Of a stretch of DNA of 64,000 bases, positions 1-8,126 are shown piece by piece. Location of the stretch: contig NZ_FNFC01000012.1 of NCBI RefSeq assembly GCF_900100385.1, forward strand, positions 1 through 64,000. Reading direction: 5' to 3'. This DNA comes from Halovenus aranensis (lineage in GTDB: Archaea; Halobacteriota; Halobacteria; Halobacteriales; Haloarculaceae). Each line of letters opens with the position of its first letter. Within the stretch, counting starts at the first letter, position 1. The notes below the pieces were generated by a model. It had not been told where the DNA came from. It searched no databases and worked only from the letters and a program-made list of their open reading frames with translations. The translations under genes and the position numbers were made by a program.

Positions 1-929
<929 letters not shown>

Positions 930-1120
930 GTGCCTCCACGAGGGAGGCGGTTAGGCGGGAAACACACATAATGTGTGTTGCTATATTGCTATCGACTCGG
1001 GACACTCGATAACCGACCGAGTGTCACCGAACTACCAGGGCTAACATCAGATCCCATCTATACGGCGGACCGCAGGGGTGGAATCCTCATGTCTTCCGGA
1101 CCTAATCGTACACCACAAAG
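930..1120 (-). other. 16S rRNA leader with three hairpins
   Basis: This is the 5' leader of the rRNA transcript. Three perfect inverted repeats are visible: arms at 932-937 and 943-948 (six bases), at 961-969 and 971-979 (nine bases around a single A), and at 1001-1008 and 1018-1025 (eight bases). In haloarchaea the 16S leader pairs with the 16S-23S spacer to form a processing stem with a bulge-helix-bulge site. The partner strand lies outside the window, so which of these elements belongs to that stem cannot be decided. Confidence 0.6.
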
Positions 1121-1140
1121 GGACTTAAACCCTTCGAGAT
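1117..1140 (-). promoter_or_regulatory. Proximal rRNA promoter candidate
   Basis: The minus strand reads CTCGAAGGGTTTAAGTCCC, with a TTTAAGT box like the A/T boxes of haloarchaeal rRNA promoters. It is the promoter-like element nearest to the 16S gene and it differs in sequence from the four repeated promoters to its right. Transcription would begin about 25 bases further left. It could instead be a leader processing element. Confidence 0.5.
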
Positions 1141-1193
1141 GGCGTAGATTTGGTCCAACGCAGCCGGGTTTCGCTCGCCCCCGACCGAACCTC

Positions 1194-1240
1194 GTTTGCA
1201 TTCACCCGAAACACCCGTTTACACTTAAGGGCATCGGATT
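1194..1240 (-). promoter_or_regulatory. rRNA promoter A, repeat copy 1
   Basis: The minus strand carries CGATGCCCTTAAGTGTAAAC followed by a GGGTG block and TGCAAACG. The CGATGCCCTTAAGT core matches the repeated promoters known upstream of haloarchaeal rRNA operons. The TTAA box is at 1225-1228 and the expected start is about 25 bases to its left. Confidence 0.8.
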
Positions 1241-1273
1241 TCTTTTCTCCGGACCGAACCGGAGTAAGGCGGT

Positions 1274-1317
1274 TTGCATTCAGTCATCAACGCCCTGTTT
1301 CACTTAAGGGCATCGGA
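1274..1317 (-). promoter_or_regulatory. rRNA promoter B, repeat copy 1
   Basis: This is a second CGATGCCCTTAAGTG core on the minus strand with the TTAA at 1304-1307, followed by AACAGGGCGTTGATGACTGA. The downstream flank differs from promoter A, so A and B are distinct promoter types that alternate. Confidence 0.8.
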
Positions 1318-1355
1318 TGACTATCGGGTTCGGCGGGGAACGTCTCCCCGCGCTG

Positions 1356-1402
1356 CTTCGTATTCACCCGAAACGCCCGTTTACACTTAAGGGCATCGGA
1401 TT
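1356..1402 (-). promoter_or_regulatory. rRNA promoter A, repeat copy 2
   Basis: This is a near-identical second copy of promoter A, exactly 162 bases to the right of the first, with its TTAA box at 1387-1390. Confidence 0.8.
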
Positions 1403-1435
1403 TCTTTTCTCCGAATCGGTTCGGAGTATAGCGAT

Positions 1436-1479
1436 TTGCATTCAGTCATCAACGCCCTGTTTCACTTAAGGGCATCGAA
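1436..1479 (-). promoter_or_regulatory. rRNA promoter B, repeat copy 2
   Basis: This is a near-identical second copy of promoter B, exactly 162 bases from the first, with its TTAA box at 1466-1469. It is the rRNA promoter farthest from the 16S gene. Confidence 0.8.
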
Positions 1480-1524
1480 CGACTGTCGGGTTTAGCGGGA
1501 ATCATCGTCCCGCGCTTCTTTGCA

Positions 1525-1875
1525 TTCAGTCGCAGGGGGTGGGACTAGTTAAGACCGTCGAACGAGCGGTGCTTCGCCATGAAGTCACACCACAGGAATT
1601 GGATGAGAACATGCCACATCTCTGTGAGCACGTAACCAGCTCTCGGCTCGATACAGCGATATCGCGCGGCCGGAGGCCAGCCCGTCATCCCACGCAGCGT
1701 GCGTCCGGTCGGGCCGGGTGAGAGCCACGCGTTCGAGGCCTGGGGCCTGTGCCACCTAAATGTCTCGTCCTGCTACGCGAGCGTACGTGGAAACGGTAAA
1801 GACTGGGGGTACTGAGTCTAGTACTCGGAGCCTGAAAAAATACGGTCTCTCGCGACAGGTCGTCTGCTCAGCGCG
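1525..1875. other. Gene-free stretch upstream of the rRNA promoters
   Basis: No protein frame with recognisable sequence or haloarchaeal composition, no tRNA and no rRNA were found here. A 60-codon plus-strand frame starting at 1539 resembles no known family and has no promoter-like element. The stretch may hold distal rRNA control sequence or a degraded gene. Confidence 0.5.
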
Positions 1876-2187
1876 TCAGATCTCGTCGAGGTGCTCGACG
1901 CCTTCTTTGGAGACGTTGCCTTTCGTAATCTCCTCGGGCATCCAGTCCGGCTTGTCGTCGGGCGCGTGTTCTTCCCAAGCCCACCCCTCGTATACGTGGA
2001 CCTTCTTTTCACCCTTCTCTCGGAGCCGCAGTTCCTCCGGATCGGCATCGTCTTCGGATGGTGCTGGGTCGAGACGCCGCGCCGCCTTGAGCGCCGCCTG
2101 TCGAGGCGTCCGTCCCGAAAAGACGCTTGTCTCTTCACCGCCTGTTTGTCGCAGCGCAAAGTTGCGCTTGTCGTTGTCTGGTGCCAT
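1876..2187 (-). CDS. Non-histone chromosomal protein MC1
   Basis: This is a 103-residue protein of the MC1 family, small monomeric DNA-binding and DNA-bending proteins of methanogens and haloarchaea. Family blocks are clear: NFALR at residues 9-13, VFSGRTPRQAALKAARRL at 22-39, and HVYEGWAWEE near 64-73, followed by a Pro/Asp-rich tail. The ATG at 2187 was chosen because the homologous region begins there; an upstream in-frame start at 2217 would add ten unrelated residues and would sit between the TATA box and the expected transcription start. It is a single gene running toward the rRNA promoters. It probably acts as a chromatin architectural protein. Confidence 0.93.
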   Translation of the reverse strand: MAPDNDKRNFALRQTGGEETSVFSGRTPRQAALKAARRLDPAPSEDDADPEELRLREKGEKKVHVYEGWAWEEHAPDDKPDWMPEEITKGNVSKEGVEHLDEI

Positions 2188-2225
2188 GGTTATCACCGCT
2201 CCATGCCAAACCAGCACATGCCCCG

Positions 2226-2237
2226 TAATAAATATAT
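2226..2237 (-). promoter_or_regulatory. TATA box of the MC1 gene
   Basis: The minus strand reads ATATATTTATTA, a strong archaeal TATA element about 40-45 bases before the MC1 ATG. A GGAG sequence about ten bases before the ATG could act as a ribosome binding site, giving a short leader of about 20 bases. Confidence 0.6.
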
Positions 2238-2527
2238 CCCCAAAACCGGGTGCCGTCGGCGAGTCTTTTATAAAGGAACGTGCGGTCTGATATATTTCCA
2301 GACGGCGGAGTTGTTAAAATACTGTATTTGCCCAGGGAATCTGGCTCGCGCGCACCGCAAATCCACCCGATGACGGCGTCGAGAAGCCACGTACAGAGAC
2401 AGTCGCACCCGCGCACACACGCAGGCATACGAGGACGTAGTCCGCGATTTAGGCGTCAGCCGCCGGTCGTCCGAGGCGCGGTAGACTTAAGTACATGCTC
2501 CAGTGAACCACTGTATACGATAGCCCG
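2238..2527. other. Spacer between MC1 and AbrB-like genes
   Basis: No gene is recognised. The stretch contains a plus-strand TTTTATAA box near 2267-2274, a second A/T-rich box at 2289-2297 inside a GTCTG/CAGAC inverted repeat (2285-2289 and 2299-2303), and an ACTTAAGTA box near 2485-2493 that would serve the next gene. The first two have no protein gene within normal reach and could drive a small RNA. Confidence 0.4.
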
Positions 2528-2725
2528 ATGGTACGGAAAAAGAAGCTGAGTCCGAGTGGTGCAAAAGACGAAGACGGCGAGTACCACAACGTTCACATCA
2601 ACCTGCACGAAGACGAACTCGCCGTTGCAGGGATGGAAATCGGTGACGAGGTGTTCGTGCGTGTGCGCGACAGTAAAATCGTCATCCAGAAGGCAGACCC
2701 AGACGAGCTCGACCACGAGTTCTGA
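2528..2725 (+). CDS. AbrB/MazE-like small DNA-binding domain protein
   Basis: This is a 65-residue protein with a basic N-terminus (MVRKKKLS) and a central stretch, HINLHEDELAVAGMEIGD then VFVRVRDSKIVIQK, that fits the swapped-hairpin AbrB/SpoVT fold: strand, helix with GME-GDEV turn, two strands. Such proteins bind DNA as dimers. It lies 58 bases upstream of pyrD on the same strand and is probably co-transcribed. No toxin partner is nearby, so a stand-alone regulatory role is more likely than an antitoxin one. The assignment rests on fold pattern, not on close identity to a characterised protein. Confidence 0.7.
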   Translation: MVRKKKLSPSGAKDEDGEYHNVHINLHEDELAVAGMEIGDEVFVRVRDSKIVIQKADPDELDHEF

Positions 2726-2783
2726 GCCCGCCTCGCCGTGCCGTCACGAGGCCAAACACACGGTTCACTATCGGTCACAGAAC

Positions 2784-3833
2784 ATGAACGTTTACCGCCT
2801 CGCTAAACCGCTGTTGTTTCGACTCTCCCCGGAGACTGCCCACCGAGCGATTCACGAGTTACTCGGCGGTGTCCAGCGGACGCCGCTTTTGTCGCTGCTG
2901 TCGAACCGATTCACGGTCAGCGACGAGCGACTCGAAGTATCCGCGTTCGAACAGGAGTTTCCGAACCCGGTTGGACTCGCCGCGGGCTTCGATAAAAACG
3001 CCGAGATTCCACGCGCGATGGCCGCGCTTGGCTTTGGCTTCGTCGAAGTCGGCGGTGTCACCGCCAATCCACAGACAGGTAATCCACGTCCGCGCATGTT
3101 CCGGCTCCGCGAGGACGAAGGGGTAATCAACCGGATGGGCTTAAACAACCACGGCGCAACAACCGTCGGTAACCGCCTCGCCGAGACAGATGTCGGCGTT
3201 CCGCTGGGTGTCAACATCGCCAAGAGCGAACACGTCGACCCGGCCGATGCACCGGAGGACTACTGTCAGACCTACGACGAACTCGGTGCAGCCGACTTCT
3301 TCGTCGTCAATATCTCATGTCCCAACTCACAGGGGTTCACAGAGCTCCAGAACCGCGAGTCGATGGCTGAAATTATCGGTGCACTCAACGACCGCGGCGC
3401 ATCACCGTTGCTGGTGAAGCTCTCGCCAGACCTGCCAGAGCCAGCAGTCGACGACGCACTCGAGATTGTCGATGAGTTCGACCTCGACGGCATCGTCGCC
3501 ACGAACACGACGACAGACCGGCCGGCCTCACTCGACTCCCCGTACCGGAGCGAAACCGGTGGCCTCTCGGGTAAACCAATCGAATCGAGTGCCACAGAGA
3601 TGGTGCGCTATGTCGCCCGTCGGAGTGACGTGCCGGTAGTGGGCGTCGGCGGCGTCTCGACTGCGGCCGATGCCTACCGAAAAATCCGTGCGGGCGCGAG
3701 TGTCGTCCAACTCTACACCGGACTCATCTACCGCGGTCCCACAATCGCACGAGACATTAACCGCGGGTTGCTCACACTGCTCGAACGTGACGGATTCGAG
3801 AGCGTCGAAGACGCAGTGGGCGCGGACCTCTAG
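2784..3833 (+). CDS. pyrD: Dihydroorotate dehydrogenase (class 2 architecture)
   Basis: This enzyme oxidises dihydroorotate to orotate with FMN, the fourth step of pyrimidine synthesis, using membrane quinone in class 2 enzymes. The 349-residue product has the class 2 N-terminal helical extension (residues 1-45), NPVGLAAGFDKN at 61-72, NPRPRMFRL at 100-108, INRMGLNNHG at 115-124 and the glycine-rich FMN phosphate site VVGVGGVST near the end. The catalytic loop reads NISCPNS, placing Cys179 where class 2 enzymes normally have Ser and class 1 enzymes have Cys. The start was chosen at the conserved MNVYRLAKPLLF; the longer open frame upstream overlaps the AbrB-like gene. The stop overlaps the convergent response regulator stop. 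Confidence 0.95.
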   Translation: MNVYRLAKPLLFRLSPETAHRAIHELLGGVQRTPLLSLLSNRFTVSDERLEVSAFEQEFPNPVGLAAGFDKNAEIPRAMAALGFGFVEVGGVTANPQTGNPRPRMFRLREDEGVINRMGLNNHGATTVGNRLAETDVGVPLGVNIAKSEHVDPADAPEDYCQTYDELGAADFFVVNISCPNSQGFTELQNRESMAEIIGALNDRGASPLLVKLSPDLPEPAVDDALEIVDEFDLDGIVATNTTTDRPASLDSPYRSETGGLSGKPIESSATEMVRYVARRSDVPVVGVGGVSTAADAYRKIRAGASVVQLYTGLIYRGPTIARDINRGLLTLLERDGFESVEDAVGADL

Positions 3834-4393
3834 CTGCTCTGGTGGAGGTCGGCCAACGTCTCTTTGACCATTTCGTTGTCGAAGGCGTCGACGGTGTTTT
3901 CCAACCGCTGTTTGAGTGTCTCGCGGCGCTCGGTGAGTTCGCGGAGTTCCTCGTCGTCGACATCCTGTGCAGCGAGCAGTGCGTGTTTTCTCGTCGCAGT
4001 CTGGTAGCGCTCGAACAGCGTCTGGTAGCGCTCGAATAGGACCTGCTGTTTGACCGTGCTCAGAAGTTCGGACTTCGAAACTGGCTTGGTGAGATAGCCA
4101 TCGAATTCCATCTCGATGATGCTCGTGTCGGGGTTGACCGCCGTCACCATGATAACCCGGCAGTCGAGGTTCCAGTCTCTGATAAATTCGAGGACTTCGT
4201 CCCCGGAAACCTCCGGCATCCGGCGGTCGAGCAAGACGATGTCGACATCGTCGTCGACTTTCAACAACGCCTCTGGCCCGCCCTGTGCGACCCGAGTACG
4301 GAACCGCTCGCCTCGGAAGTACATCTCGTAGGTGTTACACACTTCTGTGTCGTCGTCGACGATAAGAACAGTAATCGGCCCTTCGGTTATCAT
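3830..4393 (-). CDS. Response regulator with HalX domain
   Basis: This is a 187-residue two-component regulator. The receiver has the acidic cluster DDD at 13-15, phospho-acceptor Asp56 in VLLDRRMP, Thr84 and Lys103 (LTKP). A HalX C-terminal domain follows, a haloarchaeal helical output module without a recognised DNA-binding motif. Two successive copies of LFERYQT at 119-125 and 126-132 come from a 21-base tandem duplication at 4001-4041. The ATG at 4393 was preferred to a TTG two codons upstream. No histidine kinase is adjacent; the partner may be one of the PAS kinases elsewhere in the window or genome. Confidence 0.93.
   Translation of the reverse strand: MITEGPITVLIVDDDTEVCNTYEMYFRGERFRTRVAQGGPEALLKVDDDVDIVLLDRRMPEVSGDEVLEFIRDWNLDCRVIMVTAVNPDTSIIEMEFDGYLTKPVSKSELLSTVKQQVLFERYQTLFERYQTATRKHALLAAQDVDDEELRELTERRETLKQRLENTVDAFDNEMVKETLADLHQSS
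4001..4041 (-). repeat. 21-base in-frame tandem repeat in the HalX gene
   Basis: CTGGTAGCGCTCGAA occurs at 4001 and again at 4022, giving a 21-base period with one substitution within the first 19 bases. It encodes the repeated LFERYQT heptapeptide. Confidence 0.85.
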
Positions 4394-4488
4394 GAACAAA
4401 GGTTAGGATTCAAGCATCAAATGTTCCACCCCAAAAGCGGGCCTGTGGAACCGAGCTATCTTGTAGGAGGGCAACAGAACAGCCAGCT

Positions 4489-5643
4489 ATGCAACTGCGT
4501 TCACCAGGACCGACCGTCGGCATCGTCGGCGGCGGCCAGCTCGGCCGGATGCTCGGCGAAGCCGCCGCGCCGCTGGGTATAGACCTCGTGGTCTCGGACC
4601 CGACACCACAGGCCCCGGCGTCGCCAGTCGCGCGCGACCAGGTCGTCGGCGCGTTCGACGACGAAGCGACCATCCGAGAACTCGCCGAACGGGCAGACTA
4701 TCTCACCTTCGAGATAGAGCTCACGGACCCAGCAGCACTCGAACGTGTCCGCGAGGAGACCGGGACGCCGGTCCACCCGGACCCGGCGACGCTACGGACC
4801 ATCCAAGACAAGCTCGTTCAGAAGCGACGACTGTCCGAAGCTGGCGTGCCGGTGCCGGCCTTCCGCGCAGTCGACTCCGCCACGGAACTCCGGGAGGCCC
4901 TCGACGACCTGGGCTATCCGGCGATGCTCAAGGCCCGGAAAGGCGGCTACGACGGACGCGGGAACGTTCCCGTCGAATCTCCCGAGGACGTAGAGACCGC
5001 GTTCGCGGCAATCGAGGGACCGGCGATGGTCGAGGAGTTCGTCGACTTCGAGCGCGAACTGGCGGTAATGGCCTGCCAGGGAGACGGCGAGGTCGACACC
5101 TTCCCCGTGACAGAGACGATACACGAAGCGGAGATTCTCCGCCAGATGGTCTCACCGCCGCGGACCACGGAAACAGTACGGGAACACGCCACCGAGGTGG
5201 CACTGGAGGTACTCGACGTCCTCGACGGCAGAGGCGTGTTCGGCATCGAGCTGTTCGAGACGGTCGACGGCGAGATTCTGCTCAACGAGATTGCACCGCG
5301 TCCACACAACTCCGGACACTGGACGATAGAGGGCTGTCACACCTCACAGTTCGAACAGCACCTCCGGGCAGTCACCGGACGACCGCTGGGAACGACAGCG
5401 CGGCGGTGTCCGACGGCCTCGGCGAACATTCTCGGCGATGTCGACGACCGTCGGTCTGCCCGGCTGCGTGGCGTCGAGAACGTTCTCGGACGGGAGCGAG
5501 CCGCGTTACACTGGTACGGGAAACAGGAGGTCTATCGCCTCCGAAAGATGGGACACGTCACACTTCCCGGCGAGGACACTGCCAACAGTGCCGCCCTGCT
5601 CGACGACGTCGAGGCGTGTGTGACGCCGCTGACCTTCGATTAA
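4489..5643 (+). CDS. purK: 5-(carboxyamino)imidazole ribonucleotide synthase
   Basis: PurK converts AIR, bicarbonate and ATP to N5-CAIR in purine synthesis. The 384-residue product opens with GIVGGGQLGRML (10-21), the PurK nucleotide-binding start. It has the ATP-grasp lysine and glycine loop KARKGGYDGRG near 146-156 and the metal site LLNEIAPRPHNSGH near 264-277. Length is typical. The promoter region contains GAGGGCAA before the ATG. PurE, its usual downstream partner, is not next to it: the following gene is convergent and unrelated, so purE must be elsewhere. Confidence 0.96.
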   Translation: MQLRSPGPTVGIVGGGQLGRMLGEAAAPLGIDLVVSDPTPQAPASPVARDQVVGAFDDEATIRELAERADYLTFEIELTDPAALERVREETGTPVHPDPATLRTIQDKLVQKRRLSEAGVPVPAFRAVDSATELREALDDLGYPAMLKARKGGYDGRGNVPVESPEDVETAFAAIEGPAMVEEFVDFERELAVMACQGDGEVDTFPVTETIHEAEILRQMVSPPRTTETVREHATEVALEVLDVLDGRGVFGIELFETVDGEILLNEIAPRPHNSGHWTIEGCHTSQFEQHLRAVTGRPLGTTARRCPTASANILGDVDDRRSARLRGVENVLGRERAALHWYGKQEVYRLRKMGHVTLPGEDTANSAALLDDVEACVTPLTFD

Positions 5644-5885
5644 CACTCCTCGAGCAGGTCGTCGATTGTCGCCGACACGTCTCGGTCTTCCTCGAGGCCG
5701 AGTGTCTCCGTGAGCCCGGCGCGTTCGATTTCGTCTTCGAGCTCCCAGGGCGATACCCCTGCCGCCTCGGCAGCCTCGTGGATGCTGGCGTCACTGAGTA
5801 CGAACAGACCGAATGCAGTTGCCAGCTCTGTGTGGACGTCCTCGGGCCGGACTCCGTTCCCCCCAGCAGTGCCGTCGTCAGGCAT
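5640..5885 (-). CDS. Small HTH-like protein of unknown function
   Basis: This is an 81-residue acidic protein. The segment LSDASIHEAAEAAGVSPW followed by ELEDEIERAG looks like a helix-turn-helix of the kind found in small haloarchaeal UPF0175-like proteins, and the end, VSATIDDLLEEC, is helical. No catalytic residues are seen. The stop overlaps the purK stop by four bases, so the two genes are convergent. It stands alone between purK and surE. DNA binding is an inference from the predicted helices. Confidence 0.65.
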   Translation of the reverse strand: MPDDGTAGGNGVRPEDVHTELATAFGLFVLSDASIHEAAEAAGVSPWELEDEIERAGLTETLGLEEDRDVSATIDDLLEEC

Positions 5886-5982
5886 ATCACGTAGTAGCTA
5901 ACAGATGCTATTGAAACTAATGTTCATAATATGAGAGGACAGGGAGCGCTAGCTTGATTGTACTGCCACACTGAAGACGGAT

Positions 5983-6783
5983 ATGGACGACTTGGACGTG
6001 CTGTTGACGAACGATGACGGTATCGACGCGACCGGGCTGCAGGTGCTCTATGAGGAGCTATCGACGGTGGCCGACGTGACGGTAGTTGCCCCCGACAGCG
6101 ACCAGAGTGCAATCGGCCGGGCTATCTCACACTCGGTGACTGTCCGTGACCACGAGCGAGGTTACGCCATCGAGGGCACACCCGTCGACTGCGTCGTCGC
6201 CGGCCTCTCGACGCTGGTCCCTGAGACGGATATCGTCGTCTCGGGCTGTAATCGCGGCGCGAACCTCGGCCATCACACGCTCGGGCGGTCGGGAACCATC
6301 AGCGCAGCGGTCGAGGCGGCATTTTTCGGCGTCCCTGCTATCGCGGTCTCGACGTACGTCCCCGCCGACGAGTTCGCATACGGCACGGACTTCGGCGAGG
6401 TCGAGGTCCCCGCACACCAGTACTCCGAGGCGGTCCAAGCAGCGCGATTCCTGCTCGAACGCACCCGCGACCAGCCAGTCTTCGAGCACGCCGACTACCT
6501 CAACGTCAACGCACCGATAACCGACCGGGCGACCGGCGAGATGACACTGACGCGACCCTCTCACACCTACCGAATGGATGCCACACGCGAGGGCGACACC
6601 GTCGAACTCGAAGACAACATCTGGGAGATGATGTCGAACGGGTCAGTGCCGGACGAAGACGGAACCGACAGGCGAGCAATTTTGAACAACAAGGTCAGTG
6701 TCTCGCCGCTGACGGCACCGCATACGACCGAACACCACGACGAACTCGACGCAATCGTCGGCGAGTACCCCCCGGCCGAGTAG
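5983..6783 (+). CDS. surE: 5'/3'-nucleotidase SurE
   Basis: SurE is a metal-dependent phosphatase that removes phosphate from nucleoside 5'- and 3'-monophosphates. The 266-residue protein begins with LLTNDDGIDATG (metal-binding Asp pair at residues 11-12), then has APDSDQSAIG, and VVSGCNRGANLG with the conserved Asn and Gly residues. The following SGTISAAVEAAFFGVPAIAVS block is the family's second signature. Length and start agree with haloarchaeal SurE proteins. It is a single gene with a short A/T-rich upstream region. Confidence 0.95.
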   Translation: MDDLDVLLTNDDGIDATGLQVLYEELSTVADVTVVAPDSDQSAIGRAISHSVTVRDHERGYAIEGTPVDCVVAGLSTLVPETDIVVSGCNRGANLGHHTLGRSGTISAAVEAAFFGVPAIAVSTYVPADEFAYGTDFGEVEVPAHQYSEAVQAARFLLERTRDQPVFEHADYLNVNAPITDRATGEMTLTRPSHTYRMDATREGDTVELEDNIWEMMSNGSVPDEDGTDRRAILNNKVSVSPLTAPHTTEHHDELDAIVGEYPPAE

Positions 6784-6847
6784 CCGGCCTCGTGTACCGT
6801 CTGACGGGGATATCTGCCCAGAAGAACAATACTTATCCCCCGTTAAT

Positions 6848-6865
6848 TTTTAGGTTTGCCTAAAA
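6848..6865. promoter_or_regulatory. DtxR-like palindrome overlapping the kinase start codon
   Basis: TTTTAGG at 6848-6854 and CCTAAAA at 6859-6865 are perfect seven-base arms around TTTG. The core TTAGG-N-CCTAA resembles operators of DtxR/SirR-type metalloregulators. The right arm ends on the A of the kinase ATG. An ACTTAT box at 6830-6835 places a leaderless transcription start within the palindrome, so a bound repressor would block initiation. Confidence 0.55.
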
Positions 6866-8103
6866 TGGCCGACCACGCCGAGCAACTTGTCGGGACGCTG
6901 TTTCGCGTACTATCTGAGCAGGGCCACCCGGAGGTCCAGCAGGCGTTGCTCGAGCGGTACCAGTCACAGGCGACCGCGGACCGGGGAGAACTCACGGAGA
7001 ACCTCTTCTCTGAGCTCGTCGCGATACTACACGAGCAGGTCAAAACACAGGAGCAGATAGCAGTGCTCACGACTGCAATCGAACGACTGCTGAGTCGTCT
7101 CACCGCCGTCATCGACGCCGCGCCCGTGGCGATGCTCGTCGTCGACAGCGACAACGAGATTCAGGTCTGGAACGACGGCGCCGAGCGGATATTCGGCTGG
7201 AGCGACACCGAGGTTCGTCGCCAGCCGTACTCGAAAGTACTCGCGGCATCCTCCGAGACGACAGAGATACTCGCTCGCCTTCAGGAGGGCGAGCAGCTCC
7301 ACGGCGTCGAAACACGGCACGTCGACAAACACGGAACCCGACTCGACGTGCGAATCTGGGCCGCCCCGGTCCAGACACACGGCACGGAGTCGACGGGTGG
7401 AGTGTGTATTATAAGTGATATTACATCTCAGAAGCAGCGTGAACAGCGCCTCGCGGTACTCAACCGTGTGTTACGACACAATATCCGAAACGACGTGAAC
7501 ATCATTCAGGCACACCTCGAGATGCTGGCCGAGGAGTACGAGGACGAAAACGAGCACGTCCAGATAATGGACGAGCGACTCACCAATATCGTCGAGTTGA
7601 GCCAGGCGGCACGGAATATCGAGCAACTCCAGGACGCCAGCGAGACAGAGCAGACGACGATCAATCTGGGGGTGATGCTGCGCGAGCGCGTCGAACAGCT
7701 CCGTGCCGAGTCCCCGGCAGCACGCGTCTCGTGTGAGTTACCCGACTCGCTCCTGGTCGTGGCACACGAGCTACTCCCCTACGCCTTCGACAACGTCCTC
7801 GATAACGCAATCGAACACAACAGTTCGAAGCGCCCAGAAGTGTCGGTCTCGGCATCGAGCGAGCCCTCGACAAACCACGTCACGGTCAGCGTCACCGACA
7901 ACGGCCCGGGACTGCCACAGATAGAGCGAGAGGTACTCACGGCTGAGACCGAGTCGGCCCTCACACACAGCAGTGGCCTCGGTCTGTGGCTCACCCGCTG
8001 GATAGTACGAAGCTCTGACGGGTCGATAACGGTAGAGGAGAGTGCCACCGGTGGAACAGCTATCTCGGTCCGGCTCCGACAGCCCGGCCGAGAGCGACAC
8101 TGA
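6865..8103 (+). CDS. PAS-domain sensor histidine kinase
   Basis: This is a 412-residue cytoplasmic sensor kinase. Residues 1-75 are helical and include a coiled stretch; a PAS domain spans about 80-190 (AAPVAMLVV, IQVWNDGAERIFGW). The phospho-acceptor box RVLRHNIRNDVN puts His205 in place. The ATPase domain has the N-box NVLDNAIEHN, G1 box DNGPGLP and G2 box SGLGLWLTRW, so it looks catalytically complete. The ATG was chosen over a TTG three codons upstream that lies inside the palindrome. No transmembrane segment is visible. The operator-like palindrome suggests control by metal availability. The response regulator partner is unknown. Confidence 0.92.
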   Translation: MADHAEQLVGTLFRVLSEQGHPEVQQALLERYQSQATADRGELTENLFSELVAILHEQVKTQEQIAVLTTAIERLLSRLTAVIDAAPVAMLVVDSDNEIQVWNDGAERIFGWSDTEVRRQPYSKVLAASSETTEILARLQEGEQLHGVETRHVDKHGTRLDVRIWAAPVQTHGTESTGGVCIISDITSQKQREQRLAVLNRVLRHNIRNDVNIIQAHLEMLAEEYEDENEHVQIMDERLTNIVELSQAARNIEQLQDASETEQTTINLGVMLRERVEQLRAESPAARVSCELPDSLLVVAHELLPYAFDNVLDNAIEHNSSKRPEVSVSASSEPSTNHVTVSVTDNGPGLPQIEREVLTAETESALTHSSGLGLWLTRWIVRSSDGSITVEESATGGTAISVRLRQPGRERH

Positions 8104-8126
8104 ATCGGACAGTTGCCGACACCCGG

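Larger units (their letters stand above)
1201..1524. repeat. Two tandem 162-base units carrying rRNA promoters
   Basis: Units 1201-1362 and 1363-1524 align without gaps at the promoter cores, with a few substitutions between them. Each carries one type A and one type B rRNA promoter and a GC-rich inverted repeat (for example GGGGAACGTCTCCCC near 1336-1350). A short third start, TTCAGTCG at 1525, marks the end of the array. The pattern points to duplication of a promoter pair. Confidence 0.85.

Noticed and set aside
1539-1721. 60-codon frame on the plus strand upstream of the rRNA promoters
   Set aside because: There is no promoter box, the C-terminal half is Arg-rich shadow sequence and nothing in it resembles a known family.
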